This document shows positions 17,362 to 25,442 of a stretch of DNA of 64,000 nt, piece after piece. This stretch comes from UBA8529 sp964390565 (GTDB lineage Bacteria; Bacteroidota; Bacteroidia; Bacteroidales; Tenuifilaceae). Made by a program: the position numbers and the translations under genes. The notes under the pieces were generated by a model that worked only from the letters and a program-made list of their open reading frames with translations, made no database searches and was not told the DNA's origin. Location of the stretch: contig CAYMII010000017.1 in NCBI GenBank assembly GCA_964390565.1, positions 10,586-74,585 of the forward strand. Reading direction: 5' to 3'. Every line of letters starts with the position of its first letter. The stretch's first letter is position 1.

Positions 17362-17988
17362 ATGAGACTACCCGAAAAAACGGTTGAGAGGTTAAGTGAA
17401 TATCGAAGAACCCTTTTGGAGTGTTTAGCGAAAGGAAAAACACACATCTACTCGCATGAATTGGCAAGGTTGCATAATAATACTGCCGTTCAAGTTCGTC
17501 GCGATTTGATGCTCATCGGTTACTCGAGCATGAAGAAAAAGGGGTATGATGCCAAAGAGCTCATCGATGTTATTGGTAAAATTATCGATTCAAAAAATGG
17601 GTTAAATGTTGCCGTTATCGGAATGGGTAATCTTGGCCGTGCGGTTACAACCTATTTCATTGGTAAAAGACCAAAACTTAATATTGTTGCCACTTTTGAT
17701 GTCGATACAAACAAAACAAACCGAGTAATTTCGGGCATAAACTGCTATCATATTAAGGATTTAAAGGAAAAAATTAAATCGAGTAATATTTCAATTGCAA
17801 TAATTGCTTCACCTCCAAATACTGCTGCAGAGATTGCTGAAACATTGATAATGGCTGGCATAAAAGGGATCTTAAACTTTACTACAACTCCGCTTAATGT
17901 TCCCGATAGCGTATTTCTTGAAGAGTACGATATGATTACTTCTATTGAGAAAGTAGCCTATTTTGTAAAAGAACAAGCAAAAGGATAG
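17362..17988 (+). CDS. rex: Redox-sensing transcriptional repressor Rex
   Basis: A 208-residue Rex protein of normal length. The N-terminal winged helix (LPEKTVERLSEYRR, then HELARLHNNTAVQVRRDLMLIGY) binds DNA. The Rossmann domain carries VAVIGMGNLGRAV, the NAD(H)-binding loop, and a C-terminal swapped helix (MITSIEKVAYFVKE). Rex senses the NADH/NAD+ ratio and releases its operators when NADH is high, which derepresses fermentation, hydrogenase and NADH dehydrogenase genes in other bacteria. Candidate operators in the window are at 9045-9062, 38894-38911 and 40245-40262. It has its own promoter after the hydrogenase signalling genes. Confidence 0.96.
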   Translation: MRLPEKTVERLSEYRRTLLECLAKGKTHIYSHELARLHNNTAVQVRRDLMLIGYSSMKKKGYDAKELIDVIGKIIDSKNGLNVAVIGMGNLGRAVTTYFIGKRPKLNIVATFDVDTNKTNRVISGINCYHIKDLKEKIKSSNISIAIIASPPNTAAEIAETLIMAGIKGILNFTTTPLNVPDSVFLEEYDMITSIEKVAYFVKEQAKG

Positions 17989-18001
17989 TAATTTTTAGAT
18001 A

Positions 18002-18108
18002 AAATGGTTAAAACCATTTAAAAAAATAATTATATATTTATAAACCCACGGTTTAAACCGTGGGTTTATGCAATTAATCAGATTTAGAAGAAACCGTTTT
18101 AACGGTTT
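18002..18108. repeat. Cluster of three palindromes before RAYT transposase
   Basis: Three inverted repeats stand between rex and the transposase gene. They are AAATGGTT/AACCATTT with a 2-base loop (18002-18019), a perfect 28-base palindrome with arms TAAACCCACGGTTT (18041-18068), and AAACCGTT/AACGGTTT (18091-18108). They share an AACCGT/ACGGTT core, except the first, which has AACCAT. This is the kind of palindromic substrate seen next to REP-associated tyrosine transposases. The first could also serve as the rex terminator. Confidence 0.7.
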
Positions 18109-18116
18109 TTGATAAT

Positions 18117-18554
18117 ATGTCACATTCATATTATAAAGTATGGTTACATATAGTTTTCTCTACTAAAAACAGAGAACATCATATTTTATCCAATAATGAG
18201 GATGCTATTTATAAATATTTAAAAGAACAATTCATTGAATTGGGCTGCATTGTTCATTGCATAAATGGTATGCCCGATCATGTTCATTGCTTGATACAAC
18301 AAAACCCAAATAAATCAATAACAGAAATTCTTAAACAAATTAAAGGAGCAAGTTCACATTGGGTTAATCAAAGCAATTTCTTTTCATTCAAATTTGCTTG
18401 GCAAACAGGCTATGGTGTTTTTTCAGTAAGCGAGTCACAAATTGAGAAAGTTGCCTTTTATATCGAAAACCAGAAACAGCATCATAAGAAACAATCATTT
18501 CAAGAGGAATATGATGTATTCTTGAAATTACATAATATAAATTTGGAGGAATAA
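18117..18554 (+). CDS. IS200-like Y1 transposase, REP-associated (RAYT) type
   Basis: A 145-residue Y1 single-strand transposase. The metal-binding HUH motif is in MPDHVHCLIQQ, and the catalytic Tyr is likely the one in QTGYGVFSVS. The start is VWLHIVFSTKNREH, typical of this family. Palindromes sit directly upstream, but there is no TnpB gene and no IS ends, which fits a domesticated RAYT rather than an active IS. Its TAA stop is directly followed by the ATG of ribF (TAAATG). A homologue with a different palindrome set lies at 40449. Confidence 0.85.
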   Translation: MSHSYYKVWLHIVFSTKNREHHILSNNEDAIYKYLKEQFIELGCIVHCINGMPDHVHCLIQQNPNKSITEILKQIKGASSHWVNQSNFFSFKFAWQTGYGVFSVSESQIEKVAFYIENQKQHHKKQSFQEEYDVFLKLHNINLEE

Positions 18555-19484
18555 ATGCAGGTACATTACGGTTTTGATCATACAAATACTATTAAGAATG
18601 CTGTTGTAACTACCGGTTCGTTCGATGGGGTTCATATTGGGCATAAAACCATTATAAATCGAATCAACGAAATAGCTAAAAACATTGGCGGCGAATCGGT
18701 CTTAATCACCTTTTATCCACACCCTCGCAAAGTTCTCTACCCCGAAACGCAAGGGAAAGACTTAATGTTTATCAACTCGCAGAAAGAGAAGATTGAGCTG
18801 CTTCAAAAAACAGGGCTCGACCATTTAATTGTAGTAAACTTTACGCTCGAATTTTCTAAAGTTTCATCGCACGATTTTATTCGTAATTTTTTGATTGGGA
18901 AGCTAAATGCCAAATACATAATTGTAGGATTTAACCATCATTTTGGACATAATCGTGAGGGCGATTACTCATATCTATATAAGTTAAAAGAAGAACTAGG
19001 TTTTGAGGTTGAGGAGATTCCCGAACAGGATATTCAGCACGAAACGGTTAGCTCAACCACAATTCGAAAGTCGATAAAGGATGGACGCATTCAGCGAGCT
19101 AACGCTTACCTCGATCATCAATATATCATTGTTGGAGCCTTAGGAAAAGGCACACACTATTTTGCCGAAGTAGGATTTCCAACTTTAACAGTTCAAATTG
19201 AAGAATTAGGCAAACTTATCCCGCCCGATGGGATTTACGCAGTATCGTTGGAATGGAATTCCAATTTTTACAAAGCAATGCTTATTGTTTGGTCCGAGAG
19301 TAAAGACTCATCACACCAAAATGTTGAGATTCACATTCTAGATTTCGACAATCAATTCCCCGATAGCGATGCTATTATCTACTTCCGAAAGTTGATTTCC
19401 TGCGATATTAACATCAATGATCAGAAGCAGTTAAAGTATAAGCTAAATGGCGGTAAAGAGGCTATTGATGAGTTGATCTTTTAG
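18555..19484 (+). CDS. ribF: Bifunctional riboflavin kinase/FAD synthetase
   Basis: A 309-residue RibF. The N-terminal FAD synthetase domain shows TTGSFDGVHIGHKTII, TFYPHPRKVLYP, IVGFNHHFGHNREG and SSTTIRKSI. The C-terminal riboflavin kinase domain shows GALGKGTHYFAEVGFPTLT and PPDGIYAVSL; the usual G-R-x-x-G-[FY]-P-T-A-N motif is divergent here (GTHYFAEVGFPTLT). It makes FMN and FAD, needed by HydB and other flavoproteins nearby. The start abuts the transposase stop; GGAGGA lies just upstream of the junction. Confidence 0.94.
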   Translation: MQVHYGFDHTNTIKNAVVTTGSFDGVHIGHKTIINRINEIAKNIGGESVLITFYPHPRKVLYPETQGKDLMFINSQKEKIELLQKTGLDHLIVVNFTLEFSKVSSHDFIRNFLIGKLNAKYIIVGFNHHFGHNREGDYSYLYKLKEELGFEVEEIPEQDIQHETVSSTTIRKSIKDGRIQRANAYLDHQYIIVGALGKGTHYFAEVGFPTLTVQIEELGKLIPPDGIYAVSLEWNSNFYKAMLIVWSESKDSSHQNVEIHILDFDNQFPDSDAIIYFRKLISCDININDQKQLKYKLNGGKEAIDELIF

Positions 19485-19501
19485 CGTAAATTTGGTAATC
19501 A

Positions 19502-19515
19502 TTGATAAAAATCAT
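19502..19515. promoter_or_regulatory. FNR-like dyad (TTGATAAAAATCAT)
   Basis: TTGAT-N4-ATCAT matches 9 of 10 fixed positions of the FNR box TTGATNNNNATCAA. It touches the -33 element of the promoter ahead of the TM1266-type regulator and hydG, a position used by activators of the CRP/FNR family. Presence of such a regulator is not shown in this window. Confidence 0.35.
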
Positions 19516-19555
19516 TTGTTTTTCGAATAACAGTAACTACCTTTGTACTGTTATT
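19515..19555 (+). promoter_or_regulatory. Promoter of TM1266-like/hydG operon with overlapping 10-bp dyad
   Basis: The -33 TTTG (19515-19518) and -7 TACCTTTG (19538-19545) are separated by 19 bases. A perfect inverted repeat, AATAACAGTA (19526-19535) and TACTGTTATT (19546-19555), brackets the -7 element with a 10-base spacer. This is a strong candidate operator. It is not Rex-like. Confidence 0.7.
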
Positions 19556-19646
19556 TTAGTATCGATTTCATTTCAAAATCTGAGGTGGTGAATGGTTTTG
19601 CCTCCAAGGAATCTTGAAACAAATCTGATCCAAAAGATAAGGTCTG

Positions 19647-19892
19647 ATGGAAAAGAGACTCGGAGCAGCGCTAATTCTGATTGAGAATCGGGATAGCGTA
19701 AATAAGTTAAACCAAATTTTATCTGCACACGCTGATGTTATTATTGCGCGTCAGGGTTTGCCATTGCTAGGTCGTAGCGTAAGCGTTATATCACTTGTGC
19801 TCGAAGGCACAAGCGATGAGCTTAGCGCGCTTACTGGTCCAATTGGTAAACTCGAAGGTGTTCAGGTAAAAACCCTTATGATGAAGGGTTAG
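19647..19892 (+). CDS. Iron-only hydrogenase system regulator (TM1266-like)
   Basis: An 81-residue protein of the small ACT-like family named after Thermotoga TM1266, annotated as putative iron-only hydrogenase system regulator. Typical segments are KRLGAALILIENRDSV, ILSAHADVIIARQGLP and ISLVLEGTSDELSALTGPIGKLEGV. It belongs with [FeFe]-hydrogenase maturation genes, and here hydG follows 85 bases downstream. Its molecular role is not established. The promoter at 19515-19545 lies about 100 bases upstream of its ATG. Confidence 0.92.
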   Translation: MEKRLGAALILIENRDSVNKLNQILSAHADVIIARQGLPLLGRSVSVISLVLEGTSDELSALTGPIGKLEGVQVKTLMMKG

Positions 19893-19977
19893 TGGTTAAT
19901 TTCCCCAAGCTATTTTCTCATCAACTCCTTAATTTAAGGTTGATTGAGTTTTTAACTTATTGATAAATAATTAAGAC

Positions 19978-21405
19978 ATGAAATTTAACCCTGAGGTTTA
20001 CCGAATCCCCGATGAGCGGATGAAGCCATTTATTGATCCTGAAGAGATTTGGGGATACATAAACAGCGCAAAGCCTACTAAGGAGAGAGTTAGACAGATT
20101 ATTGCCAAATCTTTAGATAAGCAGCGTCTTAACCTTGAGGAGACGGCAATGCTTGTAAATACAACTGATCCTGAATTGGTTGATGAAATTTTACAAGGAG
20201 CACGCACTCTTAAGGAGAAAGTTTATGGGAATCGAATTGTTCTTTTTGCGCCATTGTACATTGGTAATAAATGTACGAATAACTGTAAATACTGCGGTTT
20301 TAGATCATCAAATAAGGAGGCCGTTAGAAAAACTTTAAATGATGATGAAATTGTAAAAGAGGTTGAGGCGCTTGAGGATAATGGTCAAAAACGTTTAATA
20401 TTAGTTTATGGTGAACATCAAAACTATTCGCCCGAATACATAGCGCATACTGTTAAACTTGTTTATGGAATAAAAAGAGGTAATGGTGAGATTCGTCGTG
20501 TTAATATTAATGCTGCACCACTTGATATTGATGGATTTAGAACTGTTAAAGAATCAGGGATAGGAACCTATCAGGTATTTCAGGAAACTTACCATCCCGA
20601 GGCTTATGCAAACTACCATCCATCGGGTAAAAAGCGCGATTACGAGTGGCGTTTAACCTCGCTCGATAGAGCACAGGAGGCAGGCCTTGATGATGTTGGA
20701 ATTGGCGCTCTATTTGGTCTTTACGATTGGCGTTTCGATGTGCTTTCGCTGGTTCGTCATACGAACCATCTTGAGGCGTGCTATAATGTTGGACCACATA
20801 CTATCTCATTCCCAAGAATAAAGTCTGCATCAGGTCTTGATCTTACTGATGAATACTTTGTATCCGATGAAGATTTTGTGAAGCTTGTTGCAATCCTAAG
20901 GCTTGCTGTTCCTTACACCGGTATGATTCTCACAGCACGCGAACCAATTGCTATTCGCCGTCAGGTAATACAGTTTGGGGTTTCGCAAATCGATGGCGGA
21001 ACAAAGCTTGAACTTGGCTCATATTCCGATACCAAAAACGATTCACAGAATCTTAATAAAGAGCAGTTCCAAATTAACGATAACCGCTCATTAAGCGAGA
21101 TTATTGATGAGCTAATTGAGAATGACTATTTACCATCTTTCTGTACAGCTTGCTATCGTTTAGGAAGGACTGGAGAGCATTTTATGGAGTTCTCGGTACC
21201 TGGTTTTATTAAGCGATTCTGCTCACCCAATGCAATGCTTACATTAACTGAGTATCTTGTAGATTATGGAACTCCAATCCAAAAGGAGAAAGGGTTTAAA
21301 CTAATTGAAAAGAATATCGGATTACTCGAAGGCCATCAAAATGCCGATGAGGTAAGGAAAAGAATTAATAAGATTATCGCAGGGGAAAGAGATTTATACT
21401 TTTAG
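19978..21405 (+). CDS. hydG: [FeFe]-hydrogenase H-cluster radical SAM maturase HydG
   Basis: A 475-residue radical SAM tyrosine lyase that makes CO and CN ligands for the H-cluster. The SAM cluster motif is KCTNNCKYCGF, followed by RKTLNDDEIVKEVEAL. The C-terminal cluster region is FCTACYRLGRTGEHFMEF with FCSPNAML, matching the HydG-specific second [4Fe-4S] site. Length is normal. It shares a transcript with the TM1266-like regulator and ends in a strong terminator. HydE is encoded 6.5 kb away; HydF is not in the window. Confidence 0.96.
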   Translation: MKFNPEVYRIPDERMKPFIDPEEIWGYINSAKPTKERVRQIIAKSLDKQRLNLEETAMLVNTTDPELVDEILQGARTLKEKVYGNRIVLFAPLYIGNKCTNNCKYCGFRSSNKEAVRKTLNDDEIVKEVEALEDNGQKRLILVYGEHQNYSPEYIAHTVKLVYGIKRGNGEIRRVNINAAPLDIDGFRTVKESGIGTYQVFQETYHPEAYANYHPSGKKRDYEWRLTSLDRAQEAGLDDVGIGALFGLYDWRFDVLSLVRHTNHLEACYNVGPHTISFPRIKSASGLDLTDEYFVSDEDFVKLVAILRLAVPYTGMILTAREPIAIRRQVIQFGVSQIDGGTKLELGSYSDTKNDSQNLNKEQFQINDNRSLSEIIDELIENDYLPSFCTACYRLGRTGEHFMEFSVPGFIKRFCSPNAMLTLTEYLVDYGTPIQKEKGFKLIEKNIGLLEGHQNADEVRKRINKIIAGERDLYF

Positions 21406-21417
21406 TTGTAAAGAATG

Positions 21418-21450
21418 AAAAAAGGATAACGATTACGTTATCCTTTTTTT
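21418..21450. terminator. Intrinsic terminator after hydG
   Basis: GGATAACG-ATTA-CGTTATCC forms a perfect 8-bp stem with a 4-base loop, flanked by A and T runs. It can serve both hydG and the convergent gene that ends at 21467. Confidence 0.85.
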
Positions 21451-21466
21451 ATTGAAATTTTCAATG

Positions 21467-24400
21467 TTACCAACCAGGTAAAAAGTTTACTCCTATGTAA
21501 GCCGATTTCATCCCCCCCAATTGGTAAGGAATTGCATAATATGGCTCTATTACAAGCATTCCGTAGAGGTTTATTCTTAAACTTAAACCTGTACTAAATA
21601 TCATTGGGTTATTTACATTAACATTAATTTTATTGGAGTGATAAGGTATTCGGACATTAAAATCATTAAATGCAACCCCAGCGTCAGCAAAAAGTGCAAG
21701 TTCAGTGTAAAGTGCTTTTGATTTCAAAACGGTTAACCTTTCAGGTCCTGTAAATGGTAGGCGAATTTCAGCATTAAGAACCATAATCTGTGAACCCTGC
21801 AATTGATTTACTGTTACATAATTAGTATTACCCTTTGGGTTTTCCATATAGGCTATCCTATCGTAACCTCTAACAAACCATGGATAACCAATATACATTG
21901 GGTAAAGTGTATTCTCACTATCCTTTCCAAAACGACCCTGATAGTAACCACGCATCGCAAAACTAAAAGGTTTTCGATAAATATATTTTCTTACATCAAC
22001 TAATGCTCCATAAAAATCAAAACTCCCGTAGGTTTTGTCAACTTGTAATCTTGCTCTAAAACCTTTCATCGGTGATGCAATTCCAAAACTGGAATTATCG
22101 AAAACATATGCAAGATCTGTACTTGCAACCATAAACCCTGCTGGAGGATTATTCTCCTTTTTCTTATCATATCCAATAGGATAATAAAGATTATCAGGGA
22201 AATAATATGTATTGTAGTTGTCAATTCTATAGTAATATCTTGCCAATGAAGTGCTTGTTTCGAAACGTTGTGTTTTTGATAAGGGGTAAAAAATCATACC
22301 TGTTACTTGATCTTCAAACATTCGAATATATTGAAGCTGATCAACAAATATTTCCTGTTTAACCCCATTTACAACTAGAGAATCAAGATGAGGATAGTAA
22401 TTACCATAAGAATATGGAATATGTGATATGGAAATTCCCCAAAAAACAGGGCTTTTCTGGTTTATATAAGTTAATTGCCCTCCAAAATCGTAAACTTCAC
22501 CATTTACTGCCAATCCAGTATAAATCTGATGTCCTCCTGTGATGTCGCTAAAAAGCATTTCAACGCCGCCTTGCATTCCAGTTCCATACTGGCTTGTGGA
22601 CATTCCAATGCCAATATTTGAAATATAATCAAGTTTAAATTTTGGTTTAAAAGGTACAACCTTAAATGAGTCAACGGGTGTCTGAGGTAGTTTACTCATA
22701 GAGCTAAGATAGTTATCAATCAAACCGGTTACCGATCTATTAAACGGTGGCAGAATTGATGCTGTAAAATCAACAACATTTGGATCCATCTTCTCGAGTG
22801 TAAAGTCAATGGTGTCAGCGGTATAAATCGAGTATTGACCTCTATAATAGTGTGAGTAAGTTATTTCATTTGTTTCACGCGCTAGGCTCATTGCAGGAGC
22901 CAAACTTGTCATGCCGCTAATGCCAGTTAATATTTTAGTTTGTCGGTAAATTTCACCAGTTGATAAATTATAGGTATACATATTCCTAAAACCATCGCTA
23001 TTGGAAAGAAAATAAATTGACTTTCCGTTTGACGAGAACATTGGGTTTAGGTTTTCGGCTCCAGGGAAGAATGGTAATAGTTGGGTTGCTCCTGTTTGCA
23101 AATTGTATGTGGCGAGATAATACCCAACTTTCAACCCGTTAATTGAATCTTGAGGTGTTGGCTGATCAGTTGAGTAAACAATATTTTTACCATCAGGCGA
23201 CCAAGATGGGTGAATATTGCACCATTTATCGTTCGTTAGTTTTTTAACTTTTTCAGTTTTAAGATTATATAGGTAAAGGTCGCTAGTTCCTTCAACCAAA
23301 CCCGAAACAACGATCGACTCGCCATCGGGCGACCACGAAGGGTAACTAAAGGCAGGAACTCCAGGTATCAAAAACTCCTTAACCAATTTTTCATCAAAAA
23401 CATCAACAATGAGGAGTTTGTTTTTCCCTTTGCTAAAAGCTACAAATGCAAACTGCTTGCTATCGGGCGACCAAGTACCCGCTGACTCAATAAAGTTAAG
23501 GGCGTCAATTTCATTTTCATGAACAGTGCTTGATAGTTTTCGCATTATACGTCCACTAGCTGCATTAGCCATAAAAAGATCAATCGAAAATAGATCTTTT
23601 TCAGAAAAAAATGCCACATAACGTCCATCGGGGCTAACAGAAGGTGAAATATTTAACTGGCCTGCATTTTTTTCAAATATTGTTCTGTTTCCGGGAGGAT
23701 TTTCATCGGTACTTTTCATTACACCCATGTAGAACTCGGTTGTAACTTGTTTCCATATATTTGAAAACGAGGTTTCGTCAAGACCAACATATTTTCGGAG
23801 GGCATAATCGTAACCGCGCTTTGCAGTTTCCTTAAAAATGGGGTTAATAAGGCTATCGCCAAAGGCTCGCCCAATGAACGACCAAAAAGCTTGTCCGTAT
23901 CGGTAAGGGAAATAGGTTCCCTGATCGTATGTCATTTGCTGAAGGGACGGGAAGTAATCGTTAATTACCGCATCACGCATCCACATTGCTGTATGGTAAT
24001 CGACGCTTCCAATCGATAAGTATTCGGCCATACCTTCAACCATCCAAAGGGGTAAGTTTCGAACGGAATTTAATGAGGTTGAGTCGCCGTTAATTAAAGA
24101 GTTATATTGGAAAGCGTGAACAAGTTCGTGTCCAAGTACGTGCTCCGTTTGAGCCCATGTTTCGGTAACTGGAAGAATAACTCTGTTTTTTAATGCTTCG
24201 GTAACCCCGCCTGTTCCAATACCAATCTCACCCGATATTGCTGTAGTTTGTTGAAAATCACCTTGGTTTGGGTAGATGATTAGTGGATTTTTTTCCTTTA
24301 TTGAATCACGAAAAACTTGGTAATGCATCCAATACCATTTCTCGGCAGTCTGAGAAAGTTTATTAAGTAATGAGTCGTTTTGAAAATAATTGTAGATCTC

Positions 24401-24547
24401 AAAATTTGGGGTTTGATAAACATTATAATCAAACCGTTTGTAAAGTGGTTTATTGCCACCAAAATACTGGGCTTGAATATTTGAAGAAGTAATTATAGAA
24501 AGAAACACAAGTAGGCTGAGTGCTTGAGATATCTTATTTAACTTCAT
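21467..24547 (-). CDS. Gluzincin-like peptidase / PD40 propeller / outer-membrane barrel protein
   Basis: A 1026-residue secreted protein with three regions. A signal peptide ends near SSNIQAQ. Residues about 30-280 form a metallopeptidase-like domain with HELVH (His140-His144) and a candidate third ligand in MVEGMAEY (Glu171 or Glu175). About 290-600 are TolB/PD40 propeller repeats, with several SPDGxxxxF or WSPDG motifs. The C-terminal 400 residues are rich in alternating aromatic strands and resemble a BamA/surface-antigen barrel (PMKGFRARLQVDKTYGSFDFYG, GYPWFVRGYDRI), ending in a barrel-like strand. It is a known Bacteroidetes-type layout whose substrate is unknown. It converges on hydG. 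Confidence 0.8.
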   Translation of the reverse strand: MKLNKISQALSLLVFLSIITSSNIQAQYFGGNKPLYKRFDYNVYQTPNFEIYNYFQNDSLLNKLSQTAEKWYWMHYQVFRDSIKEKNPLIIYPNQGDFQQTTAISGEIGIGTGGVTEALKNRVILPVTETWAQTEHVLGHELVHAFQYNSLINGDSTSLNSVRNLPLWMVEGMAEYLSIGSVDYHTAMWMRDAVINDYFPSLQQMTYDQGTYFPYRYGQAFWSFIGRAFGDSLINPIFKETAKRGYDYALRKYVGLDETSFSNIWKQVTTEFYMGVMKSTDENPPGNRTIFEKNAGQLNISPSVSPDGRYVAFFSEKDLFSIDLFMANAASGRIMRKLSSTVHENEIDALNFIESAGTWSPDSKQFAFVAFSKGKNKLLIVDVFDEKLVKEFLIPGVPAFSYPSWSPDGESIVVSGLVEGTSDLYLYNLKTEKVKKLTNDKWCNIHPSWSPDGKNIVYSTDQPTPQDSINGLKVGYYLATYNLQTGATQLLPFFPGAENLNPMFSSNGKSIYFLSNSDGFRNMYTYNLSTGEIYRQTKILTGISGMTSLAPAMSLARETNEITYSHYYRGQYSIYTADTIDFTLEKMDPNVVDFTASILPPFNRSVTGLIDNYLSSMSKLPQTPVDSFKVVPFKPKFKLDYISNIGIGMSTSQYGTGMQGGVEMLFSDITGGHQIYTGLAVNGEVYDFGGQLTYINQKSPVFWGISISHIPYSYGNYYPHLDSLVVNGVKQEIFVDQLQYIRMFEDQVTGMIFYPLSKTQRFETSTSLARYYYRIDNYNTYYFPDNLYYPIGYDKKKENNPPAGFMVASTDLAYVFDNSSFGIASPMKGFRARLQVDKTYGSFDFYGALVDVRKYIYRKPFSFAMRGYYQGRFGKDSENTLYPMYIGYPWFVRGYDRIAYMENPKGNTNYVTVNQLQGSQIMVLNAEIRLPFTGPERLTVLKSKALYTELALFADAGVAFNDFNVRIPYHSNKINVNVNNPMIFSTGLSLRINLYGMLVIEPYYAIPYQLGGMKSAYIGVNFLPGW

Positions 24548-24570
24548 ACTTATTTGTTTTAAAAAACATT

Positions 24571-24602
24571 GAAAGGTAGTAGCAATTACTTTTATCTACA
24601 AA
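24571..24602 (-). promoter_or_regulatory. Possible promoter of the peptidase/barrel gene
   Basis: On the minus strand a TTTG (24599-24602) is followed after 20 bases by TACCTTTC (24571-24578), one base off the -7 consensus. The ATG lies 24 bases further on. Confidence 0.4.
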
Positions 24603-24643
24603 AAAAATACCAAATTGTTTGCTCTATAGGTTATGAAATAAAG

Positions 24644-24671
24644 AAAAAGGTTGCTTTAGGGCAACCTTTTT
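24644..24671 (-). terminator. Intrinsic terminator after LytTR regulator gene
   Basis: AAAAAGGTTGC and GCAACCTTTTT form an 11-bp stem around a 6-base loop, 20 bases past the LytTR stop. The flanking A and T runs make it usable in both directions. Confidence 0.8.
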
Positions 24672-24690
24672 AGCATTTTTTAAGATTTGT

Positions 24691-25431
24691 TTAGAATGAT
24701 AAAATATCTTTTAACGCTTTATATCCTGTATTACTGACTGTTAACTTTGTTCCATTATTTAAAACAGCTATGTGTGAATCCTTGGAGTACGGTTCTAATT
24801 TTTTAATGTGGCTAACATTGACAATGAAAGATCGATGGATTCGAATGAATTGCTCAGCATTTAAGCGCTCTTCAAAATATTTCATGGTTTGCTTTTTCAT
24901 GTGCCTCGAATCGGCGGTATGAATCATTACATAATCATCTTGTGCTTCGAGGTAAAGGATATCGTCAACAGGGATTACAACCATGGCCTTTGGTGTTTTT
25001 ACAACAATTCGGTTAAGTACAGTATCTGTTGTAAAGTTTTCGGCGAGTTGTTGTATGCTCTGCTCTTGTGGTTTGCTTGCATTTAATCTTGTCTTTACCC
25101 TTTCTATAGCTTGGGCAAATCGCTCTTTAGAGAATGGTTTCATGAGGTAGTCAACCGCATTCTTCTCGAATGCCTTAATGGCAAACTCATCGTAAGCAGT
25201 TGTGAAAATAATCATCGGTGTGTGCTCCAACAGCTCAAGCACCTCGATTCCTGTTAATCGAGGAAGTTGAATATCAAGGAAAACTAAATCGGGCTTAAGC
25301 ATGTTGATAGCTTTAGCTCCCTCAAAGCCATCAATGTATTCTCCAATAATCTCTATGTCTGTAAATGGTTCGAGGAATTTGCGAAGTAGTTCGCGTGCAG
25401 GTTCCTCATCTTCTATTATAATTGCTTTCAT
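24691..25431 (-). CDS. LytTR-family response regulator
   Basis: A 246-residue regulator. The receiver domain has IIEDEEPAR, the phosphoacceptor Asp53 in LVFLDIQLPRLTG, TTAYDEF and LMKPFS. The C-terminal LytTR DNA-binding domain has DDILYLEAQDDYVMIHT, MKYFEERL and FIRIHRSFIVNVSHIKKLEPYSKDSH. It lies 11 bases after the LytS-type kinase gene, its obvious partner. Target genes are unknown; the LiaF-like genes just upstream are candidates. Confidence 0.94.
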   Translation of the reverse strand: MKAIIIEDEEPARELLRKFLEPFTDIEIIGEYIDGFEGAKAINMLKPDLVFLDIQLPRLTGIEVLELLEHTPMIIFTTAYDEFAIKAFEKNAVDYLMKPFSKERFAQAIERVKTRLNASKPQEQSIQQLAENFTTDTVLNRIVVKTPKAMVVIPVDDILYLEAQDDYVMIHTADSRHMKKQTMKYFEERLNAEQFIRIHRSFIVNVSHIKKLEPYSKDSHIAVLNNGTKLTVSNTGYKALKDILSF

Positions 25432-25442
25432 ATCAAGCGGTT

